From an uncultured Prevotellaceae bacterium (GTDB lineage Bacteria; Bacteroidota; Bacteroidia; Bacteroidales; Bacteroidaceae): a DNA stretch of 64,000 nt. The DNA is taken from NCBI GenBank assembly GCA_900313615.1, contig OMRP01000001.1, positions 248,001-312,000 of the forward strand, read 5' to 3'. The first letter of the stretch is position 1. Each line of letters begins with the position of its first letter. Below, piece by piece: positions 18,562 through 26,771 of the stretch. The notes under the pieces were generated by a model. That model saw only the letters and a list, made by a program, of their open reading frames with translations. It had not been told where the DNA came from and ran no database searches. A program made the position numbers and the translations under genes.

Positions 18562-19505
18562 TTCTTTCGTTGAGCTAAGATGAACATACACACGGCTCCC
18601 AGCAACATCATCCAGATACCGATGTACACGAATGGCAGCCACGGGTCGCGCACCATTTCGAAGATGCTGATGCGGCTCAAGGCACCTGCCGCCGTGTCGT
18701 AACCGTATTGGTAGATTTTCCATCCTTCCACGGAGACGGGCTTGTTCACGTCGATGGTGGCGCTGTAGCTGTCACCCGTCTGCGTGTATATCATCACATC
18801 TGATGCGAAACGCCGCGGTGTGCGCTGTACCATCATTGTACTGTCGGTACCTGCCTTTTCCATCTCCACGGGATATTCTTCCATGATGAACCGTTTGAGT
18901 TCGATAGCGACGGGCAGTTCCACCACACGTCCCTCCTCGTTCACAGCCCTCCATTCAGGCTCGTCTATGGCAGCAATCATCTTCACCCGTTGCATGTCGG
19001 CATTGCCGAGTGTAGCGCACACGAGAGCGGTGAACAGTCCCATGTGGTTAAGCAGGAACGGTATGTCGCGCCGCCATTTGAAATGAATGAGGTGTCTTAG
19101 GGTTACCTGTGAGAGAATAAAAGCGATGTATATGTATATAAGCACAAATGGCCAGAACGACAGCATGTCGTTCAGCCATCGTCCGTTCACCGTCTGCCGT
19201 GTCAGTCCCATGACCATTGTCAGCAGTACTGCGAAAATCAGTGCGGGTACAGCGGCGGCATAGGTGCTTATGAAGTGGAATGCATACACCTTCCTGTGTA
19301 GTGAATACATGGTGCCCATCATGGCGAGCAAGGCCGCCAGAACGATGATGTTTGCCGGCCAGGAGAAAGCCTTCCATACCACCGGGCCGATGGTCAGTTC
19401 GAGCATCAGTCCCACCGCGACCAGACCGGCGCAGATAAGAGTGCCTTCTGCCAACCGCCACGGCTTGCTCCATAGCGTATCCTGTCGTCTATTCTCCTTT
19501 AACAT
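18558..19505 (-). CDS. ResB-like cytochrome c biogenesis protein, 315 aa
   Basis: Membrane segments near the N-terminus, about four of them, are followed by a large extracytoplasmic loop with 'VSVEGWKIYQYGYD', typical of ResB/CcsB, and a final membrane helix ending 'MFILAQRKK'. It partners CcsA as the system II heme lyase. ATG 19505 is preceded by about 85 bp containing a terminator-like hairpin after nrfA. The 4-bp overlap with ccsA ties the two genes together. Confidence 0.85.
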   Translation of the reverse strand: MLKENRRQDTLWSKPWRLAEGTLICAGLVAVGLMLELTIGPVVWKAFSWPANIIVLAALLAMMGTMYSLHRKVYAFHFISTYAAAVPALIFAVLLTMVMGLTRQTVNGRWLNDMLSFWPFVLIYIYIAFILSQVTLRHLIHFKWRRDIPFLLNHMGLFTALVCATLGNADMQRVKMIAAIDEPEWRAVNEEGRVVELPVAIELKRFIMEEYPVEMEKAGTDSTMMVQRTPRRFASDVMIYTQTGDSYSATIDVNKPVSVEGWKIYQYGYDTAAGALSRISIFEMVRDPWLPFVYIGIWMMLLGAVCMFILAQRKK

Positions 19506-19551
19506 TTGGCTTCAATACTCCTGTTCTTCACTTCTCTATTTCTCAAAAAAG

Positions 19552-19575
19552 AAGGCAGGTCAACCCACCTGCCTT
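19552..19575 (-). terminator. Intra-operon terminator between nrfA and resB/ccsB
   Basis: Read on the minus strand, AAGGCAGGT-gggttg-ACCTGCCTT is followed by CTTTTTT. It could reduce transcription of ccsBA relative to nrfHA. Confidence 0.65.
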
Positions 19576-19590
19576 GTTGCTGTTGTTTTT

Positions 19591-21078
19591 TTATAGTTCT
19601 ATGAGTTTACCTTTCTTTTTTGCTTCTTCGATCCAGTTGGGTACCACTTGTTCGAGGAACCGCTGTTTCTTTTCCTTCAGTTTCGGCATGTCGAGTCCGA
19701 TATATGCCTGTGCCTTTTCCTTGGTGGAAATGTCGGGCATGGGCACGTCGCCTGTGAATCCGTGCCGGGCCAGAACCTTGGTAATCTGTCTGCGCGCTTC
19801 CTGTGCCTGTATGAGTCCGTCGCTGAAGATGCGCATCACTTCTTGCGGAGCGTGGAAGGATGCGCCGTGTGAGGCAAATCCATAGTCCCATCGCCATTGG
19901 CTGGACCGTATGAGTTGAAGGATGGGTTTCATCTCTGCTTCGGTGGCACCTTTTTCCCAGGCAAATTTCGCCTCGATATGAGCTGCTGCCAGTTGTTTCT
20001 CCAGTTCGGTTCGTTTGTCGCGTGTTATTTTCTGTCTGTCGTACACGTTCTGCCGGAGCACTTCAGCATCTTGTCGGTGGCACACTTGGCATGTACGGTC
20101 AATCTTAGCTAGTGGTGAGGTAATCTGGTGGTCGGTGAATTTTACGCCGCCCTCCTGTTTGTAGGGCATGTGGCAGTCGGCGCACGACACGCCTCGCTGG
20201 GCGTGTATGCCTTGCTTGGCCATCTCATATCCTGGATGCTGCGCCTTGAGGACAGGTGTTTTCGACAGTGGATGTATATAGTCGTAAAAACCGATGGAGT
20301 CGTAATATTCCTCTGCTGCTTCCACGGTCAGTCCTTTGTCTTGCGGGAACATCAGGTAGTCAGTGCCCTTGATGAAGTAATATTCGGTATGGCACTGTGC
20401 GCAAACCAATGAGCGCATTTCCTGATGCGAAGCCTTTTTCACATCCATACCCCGTCTTGCCCATGCCTCGTAGAGAGCCGGCCTTGCGGGTTTCAGGTCC
20501 ATGGTGCGTGCGTCGTGGCAGTCGGAGCATCCTATAGTGTTATGTATTTCCGTTCCCAATTGGCTCCACCGTTTATGGTAGAAACTGTCGACCCCCAGTT
20601 CGCGCATCATGCGCGGCACGTCGGGTCCCTTGCATGTCCAGCACGTTCCAGGTTGCATGTCGGCCTCGCCGTCAATACCCGGATTTCCGGTACGCAGTAT
20701 TTTTCGCATGTCTTCCAGGGCATGCTTATGTCCTCGTGGAGTGTTGTAGTGACGTGAGAAGGCATATCCCGCCCATAGTATGACCATTTCAGGACGGTCG
20801 GCCAGTTCATCGGTCTCGTTTGATGAGTTGTACTTTGAGTGGAACGTGGTGTCTTCGGTCATGGCCCATGTCTCGTATTCACGGGGATAGTCGGCTTTGA
20901 ACTTCTCGTTCTGCGCCACGATGGAGTCAGTGAACTCTGTGCGTTTGTTATTGAACACGCTGGCCACTTCAGCCCGTCGTTCCATAAGCGATGAGACGAG
21001 CAGGCCCAGAAGGAACACTACGAACATGGAACCTCCGAAGAGGAGCCATCCTTGCCATTTCTTCAGTTGTTTTGCCAT
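19591..21078 (-). CDS. nrfA: Ammonia-forming cytochrome c nitrite reductase NrfA, 495 aa
   Basis: Pentaheme enzyme that reduces nitrite to ammonium with six electrons in the periplasm. All five heme sites are visible: the catalytic CWTCK at residues 146-150, then CSDCH 184-188, CAQCH 226-230, CADCH 299-303 and CQVCH 330-334. An N-terminal membrane or signal segment spans about residues 12-32. Length is normal. It is encoded 55 bp after nrfH, its quinol-oxidising partner. The spacer holds a 'ggttttaggttttag' repeat. ccsBA follow. Confidence 0.96.
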   Translation of the reverse strand: MAKQLKKWQGWLLFGGSMFVVFLLGLLVSSLMERRAEVASVFNNKRTEFTDSIVAQNEKFKADYPREYETWAMTEDTTFHSKYNSSNETDELADRPEMVILWAGYAFSRHYNTPRGHKHALEDMRKILRTGNPGIDGEADMQPGTCWTCKGPDVPRMMRELGVDSFYHKRWSQLGTEIHNTIGCSDCHDARTMDLKPARPALYEAWARRGMDVKKASHQEMRSLVCAQCHTEYYFIKGTDYLMFPQDKGLTVEAAEEYYDSIGFYDYIHPLSKTPVLKAQHPGYEMAKQGIHAQRGVSCADCHMPYKQEGGVKFTDHQITSPLAKIDRTCQVCHRQDAEVLRQNVYDRQKITRDKRTELEKQLAAAHIEAKFAWEKGATEAEMKPILQLIRSSQWRWDYGFASHGASFHAPQEVMRIFSDGLIQAQEARRQITKVLARHGFTGDVPMPDISTKEKAQAYIGLDMPKLKEKKQRFLEQVVPNWIEEAKKKGKLIEL

Positions 21079-21086
21079 ATTGTTGT

Positions 21087-21125
21087 TGGGGTTTAGGTTT
21101 TAGGTTTTAGTGTTTAGGGTTTAGT
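21087..21125. repeat. Short tandem repeat in the nrfH-nrfA spacer
   Basis: A degenerate 7-8-bp tandem array of 'tttaggt/ttttagg' type fills most of the 55-bp spacer. Similar low-complexity arrays, with different unit sequences, fill other spacers in this window. Confidence 0.5.
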
Positions 21126-21133
21126 ATTGTTCC

Positions 21134-21727
21134 CTATTTACTTTTCTTGAGCCATTCGGGAGTCGGACTGGGCGGTAGTGGAACTTGCGACTCTGCTCCT
21201 GGAGTGGACATGAGCGAGTTCATGCCTCCGTGCGGCACGTTGCGATGACAGTCCCAGCAAGCTTTTCCTTCTCCATTCTTTGCCATGTTGTAGTCGATGC
21301 GTCCTGTATTCACCATTTCCTGGTTCAGTTTGTCGTGGCATCGTATGCAATTGTCCATGATGACCTGTGCGCTGGCATCTTCGGCCATGATGGTCTGCCT
21401 TTCTGAGTGCGTCACGAAATATGCCACGTGCTTCATTCCGTCCATGGCCTTGAAAGCGTATTTCTTGATAAAGTTCTGGTGTGGCACATGGCAGTCGTTG
21501 CATGTGGCATCTCGTCCATGTGAGGAATGGCTCCAGGAGGCATAGTATGGAGTCATGATGTGGCAGTTGACACATGCTGAGGGGTCGTCGGCAATGTAAG
21601 TGTGTGCCCGGAGCAAGTACATGAAAAGCCCGCCGAGTCCGACGAAGACTCCGGCACATACAAGCATCACCACCTTTTGGCGGTAAGTGAACTTGTTTTT
21701 CAATGCTTTAAGTTCGTCTCTGAGCAT
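21134..21727 (-). CDS. nrfH: NrfH tetraheme membrane cytochrome, 197 aa
   Basis: NapC/NirT-family menaquinol dehydrogenase that feeds NrfA. A single N-terminal membrane helix spans about residues 19-40. Four heme sites are CVNCH 52-56, CNDCH 76-80, CIRCH 127-131 and CWDCH 157-161. An ATG 33 bp upstream (21760) is in frame but falls inside the promoter -7 element, so I chose ATG 21727. It is the first gene of nrfHA-ccsBA. Confidence 0.94.
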   Translation of the reverse strand: MLRDELKALKNKFTYRQKVVMLVCAGVFVGLGGLFMYLLRAHTYIADDPSACVNCHIMTPYYASWSHSSHGRDATCNDCHVPHQNFIKKYAFKAMDGMKHVAYFVTHSERQTIMAEDASAQVIMDNCIRCHDKLNQEMVNTGRIDYNMAKNGEGKACWDCHRNVPHGGMNSLMSTPGAESQVPLPPSPTPEWLKKSK

Positions 21728-21757
21728 GGTTAGTAGTCTTGCAAAAAAGATAGTTCG

Positions 21758-21789
21758 CAAATATAATTAAAGTATTTTAAAAAAGCAAA
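21758..21789 (-). promoter_or_regulatory. Promoter of the nrfHA operon
   Basis: On the minus strand, TTTG at 21789-21786, a 20-bp spacer, then TATATTTG at 21765-21758. This is a near-perfect Bacteroidota primary promoter. It places transcription start downstream of the alternative ATG at 21760. Confidence 0.75.
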
Positions 21790-21887
21790 TTATTTTCGAT
21801 AAAAATCTCCCTTTTATCCAAAATAATCTGCTTTTCGTACAAACGTCCTTGAAACTCTCGGCAATATCGTTTCAAGTAATAGGGTTT

Positions 21888-23618
21888 CTATTTCAGACGT
21901 GCTTCCACCACATTGATGATGTAGTCGCCCAGTTTCTCGCATTCGCTGATGAGGTCAGTGTAGAGCGTTCCGAGCGAGTAGTCGTACTGGTGGTCGTTCA
22001 CGGCATGGATATTGTCGGCCTTGATCTTTGTACGCAGGTCGTTGATCTCGTGCTCCAAACGGAACGACTCGTTGATGTCTTGGTCTTCGCGACGGCCAGA
22101 CACCACCTCATTCATCTGGGTTAAGGCCTCTTCAACGAGGTTGAGCATCTTTTCTATTTCCGTCTTCTGGCCTTCGGTGAATTCCATCTTACCCTCGTGC
22201 TTGCGTTTGAGCACACGTCCCAGGTTATAGCAGGCGTCGCCGATGCTCTCCAACTCACTCACGGTACGGAGTAACTGGCGTATTTTCTCCTTCGTGTCGT
22301 CGGACAGGTGGGCGTCGCTCACCTTTTCCAAGAATTGCGCGATTTCCAATTCCATATTGTCGGAGATGTTTTCATATTTCTCTATGCGCTCAAATAGCTT
22401 CTGGAAAGCTTCGTCGTCTTTCTCTGCCATAAGTGTGCGCACCATGCTGAACATACGCTGCATCCTCGTGCCGAAAAGAGCTGTCTCTTTTTGTGCTTGG
22501 AAAACGGACAACTCAGGGGTACGAACCAGTGGGCTGTCGATATAGCGGAGGCGGGTAACCTCTTCCTCCTCTTCCTCTTCGCTTTTCTTTTTCTTATCCT
22601 TGATGACCTTGCAGACAACCTTCTCAATCTGTGGAATGAACCAGATGAGAACGAAGGTATTGACGATATTGAAACAGGTATGGAAGGCGGCAAGCACCAC
22701 ACTCAGTTTGGCGGCGTTGGCCAAGAAGGCTTCATGGCCGACGGCTTCCTTGGTCATCGAGGTGTCGTAGCCTACGAAACCACATACCATGTCGATGAAT
22801 GGGCGGAGCACGATGAGCATCCAGAATACGCCAAATAGGTTGAAGAACATGTGGGCGAAGGCGGCGCGACGTGCTTGTGTCGATGCCGTGAGCGCTGCCA
22901 GGTTCGACGTGACGGTGGTACCGATATTCTCACCCATCACCAACGCGATACCTTGGTAGATGGGCAGGGCGCCACTTGAGCAGAGTATCATGGTGATGGC
23001 CATCACCGCAGCTGACGACTGCACACACATGGTCAGTACGCCACCGATAAGCAGGAAGAGTAGGGTGGTGGTGAAACTCTGTGGGTCGAAGGACGCAAAG
23101 AAATTGAGCAGTGTCTCGTTCTCGCCTAGGTTCATATCCATGCCCGTCTGTCGCAACGTGCCCAGTCCGAGGAACATAAAGGCGATACCGAAGAGGAAAT
23201 CACCCACATTACGGTGACTCTTGCGGTAGATGAGCAACAGGGCGATGATGAACGCTGGCCACACGAAGTCGGTGATGTTGAACGAGAACCCCATCGACAT
23301 GATCCATGCCGTAAGCGTGGTGCCGATGTTCGCACCCATGATGACACTGATGGCTTGGGCCAAGGTGAGTAGTCCGGCGTTGACGAACGACACGGTCATC
23401 ACCGTGGTGGCCGTCGACGACTGCACGGTGGCTGTGACGAACACACCGGTGAGCATACCGGTGAAACGGTTGGTGGTCATGCGTCCCAATACGTGGCGCA
23501 ATTGGGGACCAGCCATCTTTTGCAGCGTTTCGCTCATCAGTTTCATACCGAAGATGAGCAGGGCCAACGACCCAAGTAGCTTAAAGGCTACCATCAGATA
23601 ATTTTGTGATGCTTCCAT
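21888..23618 (-). CDS. Na/Pi cotransporter (PNaS family) with PhoU-like C-terminal domain, 576 aa
   Basis: Two inverted repeats carry the family's signature QSSTATT (residues 66-72) and QSSAAVMA (200-207), each in a hydrophobic hairpin. About eight membrane segments lie within the first 350 residues. Residues about 395-570 form a helical PhoU-like domain. Predicted to take up phosphate with sodium at the inner membrane; the PhoU-like part may sense phosphate. It is a single gene with its own promoter. A weak hairpin (CTTGAAAC/GTTTCAAG, 21848-21876) follows the stop. Confidence 0.9.
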   Translation of the reverse strand: MEASQNYLMVAFKLLGSLALLIFGMKLMSETLQKMAGPQLRHVLGRMTTNRFTGMLTGVFVTATVQSSTATTVMTVSFVNAGLLTLAQAISVIMGANIGTTLTAWIMSMGFSFNITDFVWPAFIIALLLIYRKSHRNVGDFLFGIAFMFLGLGTLRQTGMDMNLGENETLLNFFASFDPQSFTTTLLFLLIGGVLTMCVQSSAAVMAITMILCSSGALPIYQGIALVMGENIGTTVTSNLAALTASTQARRAAFAHMFFNLFGVFWMLIVLRPFIDMVCGFVGYDTSMTKEAVGHEAFLANAAKLSVVLAAFHTCFNIVNTFVLIWFIPQIEKVVCKVIKDKKKKSEEEEEEEVTRLRYIDSPLVRTPELSVFQAQKETALFGTRMQRMFSMVRTLMAEKDDEAFQKLFERIEKYENISDNMELEIAQFLEKVSDAHLSDDTKEKIRQLLRTVSELESIGDACYNLGRVLKRKHEGKMEFTEGQKTEIEKMLNLVEEALTQMNEVVSGRREDQDINESFRLEHEINDLRTKIKADNIHAVNDHQYDYSLGTLYTDLISECEKLGDYIINVVEARLK

Positions 23619-23649
23619 ATCAAGTGATGTGGTTCTAGAAAAAACTATG

Positions 23650-23679
23650 CAAATATATGAAAAAAATATGAAATAACAA
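23650..23679 (-). promoter_or_regulatory. Promoter of the Na/Pi cotransporter gene
   Basis: Minus-strand TTG at 23679-23677, a 19-bp spacer, then TATATTTG at 23657-23650, about 32 bp before the start codon. Confidence 0.65.
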
Positions 23680-23739
23680 TTATTTCCCCTTTTTTTCCCT
23701 TTTTTCCCCTTTTCAACAATTATTCTTGATTATTTTTAT

Positions 23740-24045
23740 TATTCGTATTTCTTTCCATATTTCTTTCACGCGAGTTACCATAAATTGGCCATTAATTGCC
23801 AAAAATAATATCCATATTTGTCAAATTTCTTTCCATACTCAGTCTCTCCTCCCTTTGCCTTTTTACCTTTTTTTCCCTTTTTACCCCTTTACCTTTTTAC
23901 CCCTTTACCTTTTTACCTTTCAAAGCTTTTGTCCAGCACGAAGTGCTTAACTTCCTTTTATAACTTCCCTTTTTACTTCCTTTTATAACTTCCCTTTTTA
24001 CCTTTTTACCCTTTTACCTTTTTACCCTTTTACCTTTAAACGCCT
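23740..24045. repeat. Repeat-rich spacer: dispersed repeat fragment plus pyrimidine tandem array
   Basis: The 23750-23830 part resembles the dispersed family ('attggccattaattgcc'). From about 23850 onward it is a long degenerate array of 'cctttttaccctttta' units that runs into the 3' end of tadA. A 24-bp-like unit, 'ttccttttataac', also repeats at 23951 and 23979. No gene is visible between 23619 and 24013. Confidence 0.6.
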
Positions 24046-24478
24046 CTTGCATCAGCGAGCGACACTCTTCTTCAAGAATGCCACCGATGGCTTCGGCTTT
24101 GGGATGGAGCACGTTTGGGGCATAGGTGCGATAGCCGCGTTTGCTGTCAGGGGCGCCATACACGATGCGGGGTATTTGCGCCCAACCAATGGCACCAGCA
24201 CACATCGGACAGGGCTCTACCGTAACGTAGAGCGTACAATCGGTGAGGTATTTGCCTCCTAGTTCATTGGCGGCGGCGGTGATGGCCAACATCTCGGCGT
24301 GGGCCGTTACATCGTGGAGCACTTCTGTCTGGTTGTGTGCCCGTGCGATGATACGGCCGTGGCTCACGATGATAGCACCGATGGGTATCTCCCCCTCGTC
24401 GGCTGCCATGTGTGCCTCGTCGATGGCATGACGCATATAACGCTCGTCAGCATTTTGTTGTTGGACTGTCTTTTCCAT
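24014..24478 (-). CDS. tadA: tRNA-specific adenosine deaminase TadA, 154 aa
   Basis: Converts A34 to inosine in the tRNA-Arg anticodon. The zinc and catalytic motif HAE lies at residues 60-62 and PCPMC at 89-93, as in the cytidine-deaminase fold. I chose ATG 24478 (MEKTVQQ) rather than the in-frame ATG at 24517, because a good promoter occupies 24488-24519. The C-terminus runs into a tandem pyrimidine repeat, giving the basic end 'FKGKRVKR', which may be a recent extension. Confidence 0.93.
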   Translation of the reverse strand: MEKTVQQQNADERYMRHAIDEAHMAADEGEIPIGAIIVSHGRIIARAHNQTEVLHDVTAHAEMLAITAAANELGGKYLTDCTLYVTVEPCPMCAGAIGWAQIPRIVYGAPDSKRGYRTYAPNVLHPKAEAIGGILEEECRSLMQEAFKGKRVKR

Positions 24479-24487
24479 ATCTGTTTG

Positions 24488-24519
24488 CAAATATACAAGA
24501 TTTGTTGCTCCTTTCAAAA
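24488..24519 (-). promoter_or_regulatory. Promoter of tadA
   Basis: Minus-strand TTTTG at 24519-24515, a 19-bp spacer and TATATTTG at 24495-24488. It excludes the longer TadA start. Confidence 0.7.
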
Positions 24520-24540
24520 TAAAACTGTATTTTTGTAAAC

Positions 24541-24645
24541 GAGAAACCTCATCTTATAGGTAGCCGCTTGCAGGTGCTGTCTCCTCGCTGGTTGGCCGAT
24601 GAGGTGGCCAACGAACTGAGGGCCGCCTTGGAGTTGTACAGTTGA
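24541..24645 (+). pseudogene. Short remnant resembling the C-terminus of a WYL-domain regulator
   Basis: In one plus-strand frame the sequence reads 'SRLQVLSPRWLADEV' then 'ELRAALELYS' and a stop at 24643-24645. 'VLSP-x-W-L' followed by a helix and '[LI]-x-x-Y' is how WYL-domain proteins typically end. There is no start and an in-frame stop lies about 20 bp before the segment. If real, it is the last 30-odd residues of a deleted gene; the match is short. Confidence 0.35.
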
Positions 24646-24680
24646 ATTATCCAATAACCAGGAAAACCAATACCATAATA

Positions 24681-24726
24681 AAACAACCTCTTTCCGCCGC
24701 ATGTGTGCTCGGGAAAGAGGCTGTTT
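24681..24726 (+). terminator. Terminator-like hairpin after the WYL remnant
   Basis: AAACAACCTCTTTCC pairs with GGGAAAGAGGCTGTTT (one mismatch) and is followed by a T-rich stretch. It fits an old terminator of the decayed gene. Confidence 0.55.
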
Positions 24727-24790
24727 TGTATTTTATTGTTGTGTATGTTGTCGTGTTACGACAACCACCTCAGGTCTAACCGTCTCCCCT

Positions 24791-24850
24791 CCCTCGGGAG
24801 GGGCTGGGGGAGGGGCGCTTCCCTCGGGAGGGGCTGGGGGAGGGGCGCTT
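24791..24850. repeat. Exact 30-bp tandem duplication, G-rich
   Basis: The unit 'ccctcgggag gggctggggg aggggcgctt' occurs twice, head to tail. The last base of the second copy is part of the stop codon of the DUF4954 gene. Related G-rich palindromic elements occur at about 31740, 33788, 43966, 48697 and 54851. Confidence 0.85.
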
Positions 24851-26709
24851 TACGCCAAATCTTCGAAATCTATTTCGTGGTCGAGTTTGTCGATGAAGTC
24901 GGAGAACACGTTTTCTTCCACGTCGCCCATGGCATATTCTTTCTCGGCGTCCTTGCGTATTTCTGCAATCCAAGCGCGGCGGGCTTTGATATATTCCTCG
25001 CGGATACGTACGGCATCCTCCTCTGTGATTTCGTCAAGACCATAGTAGTCGAGAATCATGTCGTAGGTCCATGTCCATTGGTATTCACGATAATGGCTGT
25101 TGATCTCCTCGAAACGGTCAATCACGGCTTGTATGGTCAAGAGCGTGCCGTTCTTGATATCCTCGATGAGACGGGCTTCTTCGCTCTCCGGCAGCAACAA
25201 ACCCGATAGGTCAATCCAATTACCTTTGCCGATGGTTGTGGTGGGAGGGCCGAAATAGTTGTGTTTCTTGGCGCGTTTCAACACGGCACCCATGTAGAGG
25301 CGCAAGGCGATGTCGTAGTATTTGATGCCCTTGCGCAGCGACGAAGCGTTGATTACATAGTCGTGGTAGTTGTATTGTGACTGCAAGTCGCCTGAGGCTT
25401 CTTTCAGACGTTCCAGTATTTTCTTGCCACGCAGTATCTCACCCACGGTGAACGGCGATAGCCAGTCGAAGTTGACGATGCTCTTTTGGCATCCCTGCTG
25501 GCGCATATCACGCTTGGGCCATTTCTTGATGTCGCGGTATAGACCCACGGTAGTGATGTTACGACCAGGCACGAGGTACATGTCGTCGTTGTAAGAGATG
25601 AGGTAGGAGAAGGGCACGTCGCGCGTGTCGGGATGGTGCATCAACTTGCCCATACACACTGAGAACGAGCCTATCTTCGCCGGCATGAGCACATAACTGC
25701 CACTGGCGGTCTTTGTGCCGCGCTCCAGCATACCATAGTGGATGGGCCCCATCTTATAGGCGTGGTTGGAGAAGTTGGTGTTCGAACCAGCGTTGTAGAA
25801 CGAGAACTGTCCACCGATGAGCAGACTCGATTTGTGGTGACTGGCAGAGAAAGGACCGCAGAACGCGGCGCAAGCCTCGCCGTTCGACATGTATGAGTTG
25901 GCGAAGAACACACTCTGCGAGGCGGTGAAACCGTTGGCGATGTGGCAGGCTTCGCCCACGAAGCAGTCTTGCATCTTCACGCTGTTGATGATGCTAGAGC
26001 CATTGCAGATAATGCTATTCTCGCAGATGACGCCAGTGCCGATAAATACCGAGTCGTTGGGACCATTGAGTATCGAACAGTCGCTCAGGCGGGAGGCTCC
26101 ATTGATCTCGCAAGAGTCGTTAATCACGCAGTTGGTTATCTCTTTCGTGCCGATAACCCTTACGTTGTTGCCGATGATGCCGCGTTCGGGCATGTTGCGC
26201 TCGATGTCTTCGTTGATCAGTCGGCGTATCTCGTCCTTGATGTTTTTGTCGCCGAAATGTTTCACCATGAAAGCGGCAAACTGACTGTTCAGGTTGCCAA
26301 AAATGATAGCGTTGCCGTCGCCTGCCTCGTTGAGCACGCTGATGAGGTTACCCTCGCCGTAGGTGGCTCCTTCGGAGGTCTCAATGATACTGACGTTGGA
26401 GATGAGACAGTCGTCGCCAATAGTGTAGTTGTTGATGAAACCACCGACATTCTCCACCAGACAGTTGTCGCCGATGCTGCAGTTGCGGAGCGTGGCATTA
26501 TAGATGCCGGAATGTTTGAAGAAGCCATTGCTCACCTCCACTTTCTTTTCATAGGCACCCAACTGCACCTCGCCGTAGAACGCCACACGACTTACGAATT
26601 CGGGGTTGAAACCCTCACCCACAGTGATGGCCGACCAATCTTCGGCCTGACACCCATTGGCTTCCAACTGTTTAATCTCACCAATGGTCAATGATCTGAA
26701 ATTCTCCAT
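24850..26709 (-). CDS. DUF4954 family protein with left-handed beta-helix repeats, 619 aa
   Basis: Contains hexapeptide-type repeats ('CSIGDNCLVENVGG', 'YTIGDDCLISNVS', 'GTGVICENSIICNGSSI') in roughly residues 60-320, as in sugar nucleotidyltransferases and acyltransferases of the LbH fold. The C-terminal half is helical. DUF4954 proteins are widespread in Bacteroidales and their substrate is unknown. No nucleotidyl-transferase signature is visible. No promoter is visible upstream and the 5' spacer is a low-complexity 'cactattcactattc' array, so it may be transcribed with hflX. Confidence 0.8.
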   Translation of the reverse strand: MENFRSLTIGEIKQLEANGCQAEDWSAITVGEGFNPEFVSRVAFYGEVQLGAYEKKVEVSNGFFKHSGIYNATLRNCSIGDNCLVENVGGFINNYTIGDDCLISNVSIIETSEGATYGEGNLISVLNEAGDGNAIIFGNLNSQFAAFMVKHFGDKNIKDEIRRLINEDIERNMPERGIIGNNVRVIGTKEITNCVINDSCEINGASRLSDCSILNGPNDSVFIGTGVICENSIICNGSSIINSVKMQDCFVGEACHIANGFTASQSVFFANSYMSNGEACAAFCGPFSASHHKSSLLIGGQFSFYNAGSNTNFSNHAYKMGPIHYGMLERGTKTASGSYVLMPAKIGSFSVCMGKLMHHPDTRDVPFSYLISYNDDMYLVPGRNITTVGLYRDIKKWPKRDMRQQGCQKSIVNFDWLSPFTVGEILRGKKILERLKEASGDLQSQYNYHDYVINASSLRKGIKYYDIALRLYMGAVLKRAKKHNYFGPPTTTIGKGNWIDLSGLLLPESEEARLIEDIKNGTLLTIQAVIDRFEEINSHYREYQWTWTYDMILDYYGLDEITEEDAVRIREEYIKARRAWIAEIRKDAEKEYAMGDVEENVFSDFIDKLDHEIDFEDLA

Positions 26710-26771
26710 ATTGTTATATAATTAATTTTTCACTATTCACTATTCACTTATCCCTCTTCTATAAAGATTTT

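Noticed and set aside
18562-18723. 54-residue N-terminal extension of CcsA
   Set aside because: It lies inside resB, is Arg/His-rich and non-membrane, and the ATGA overlap at 18558-18561 marks the natural start.
21728-21760. 11-residue N-terminal extension of NrfH
   Set aside because: Its ATG lies inside the promoter -7 element, so it would not be on the mRNA.
25942-26694. 250-residue plus-strand frame
   Set aside because: Antisense to the DUF4954 gene; its repetitiveness mirrors the hexapeptide repeats of the real gene.
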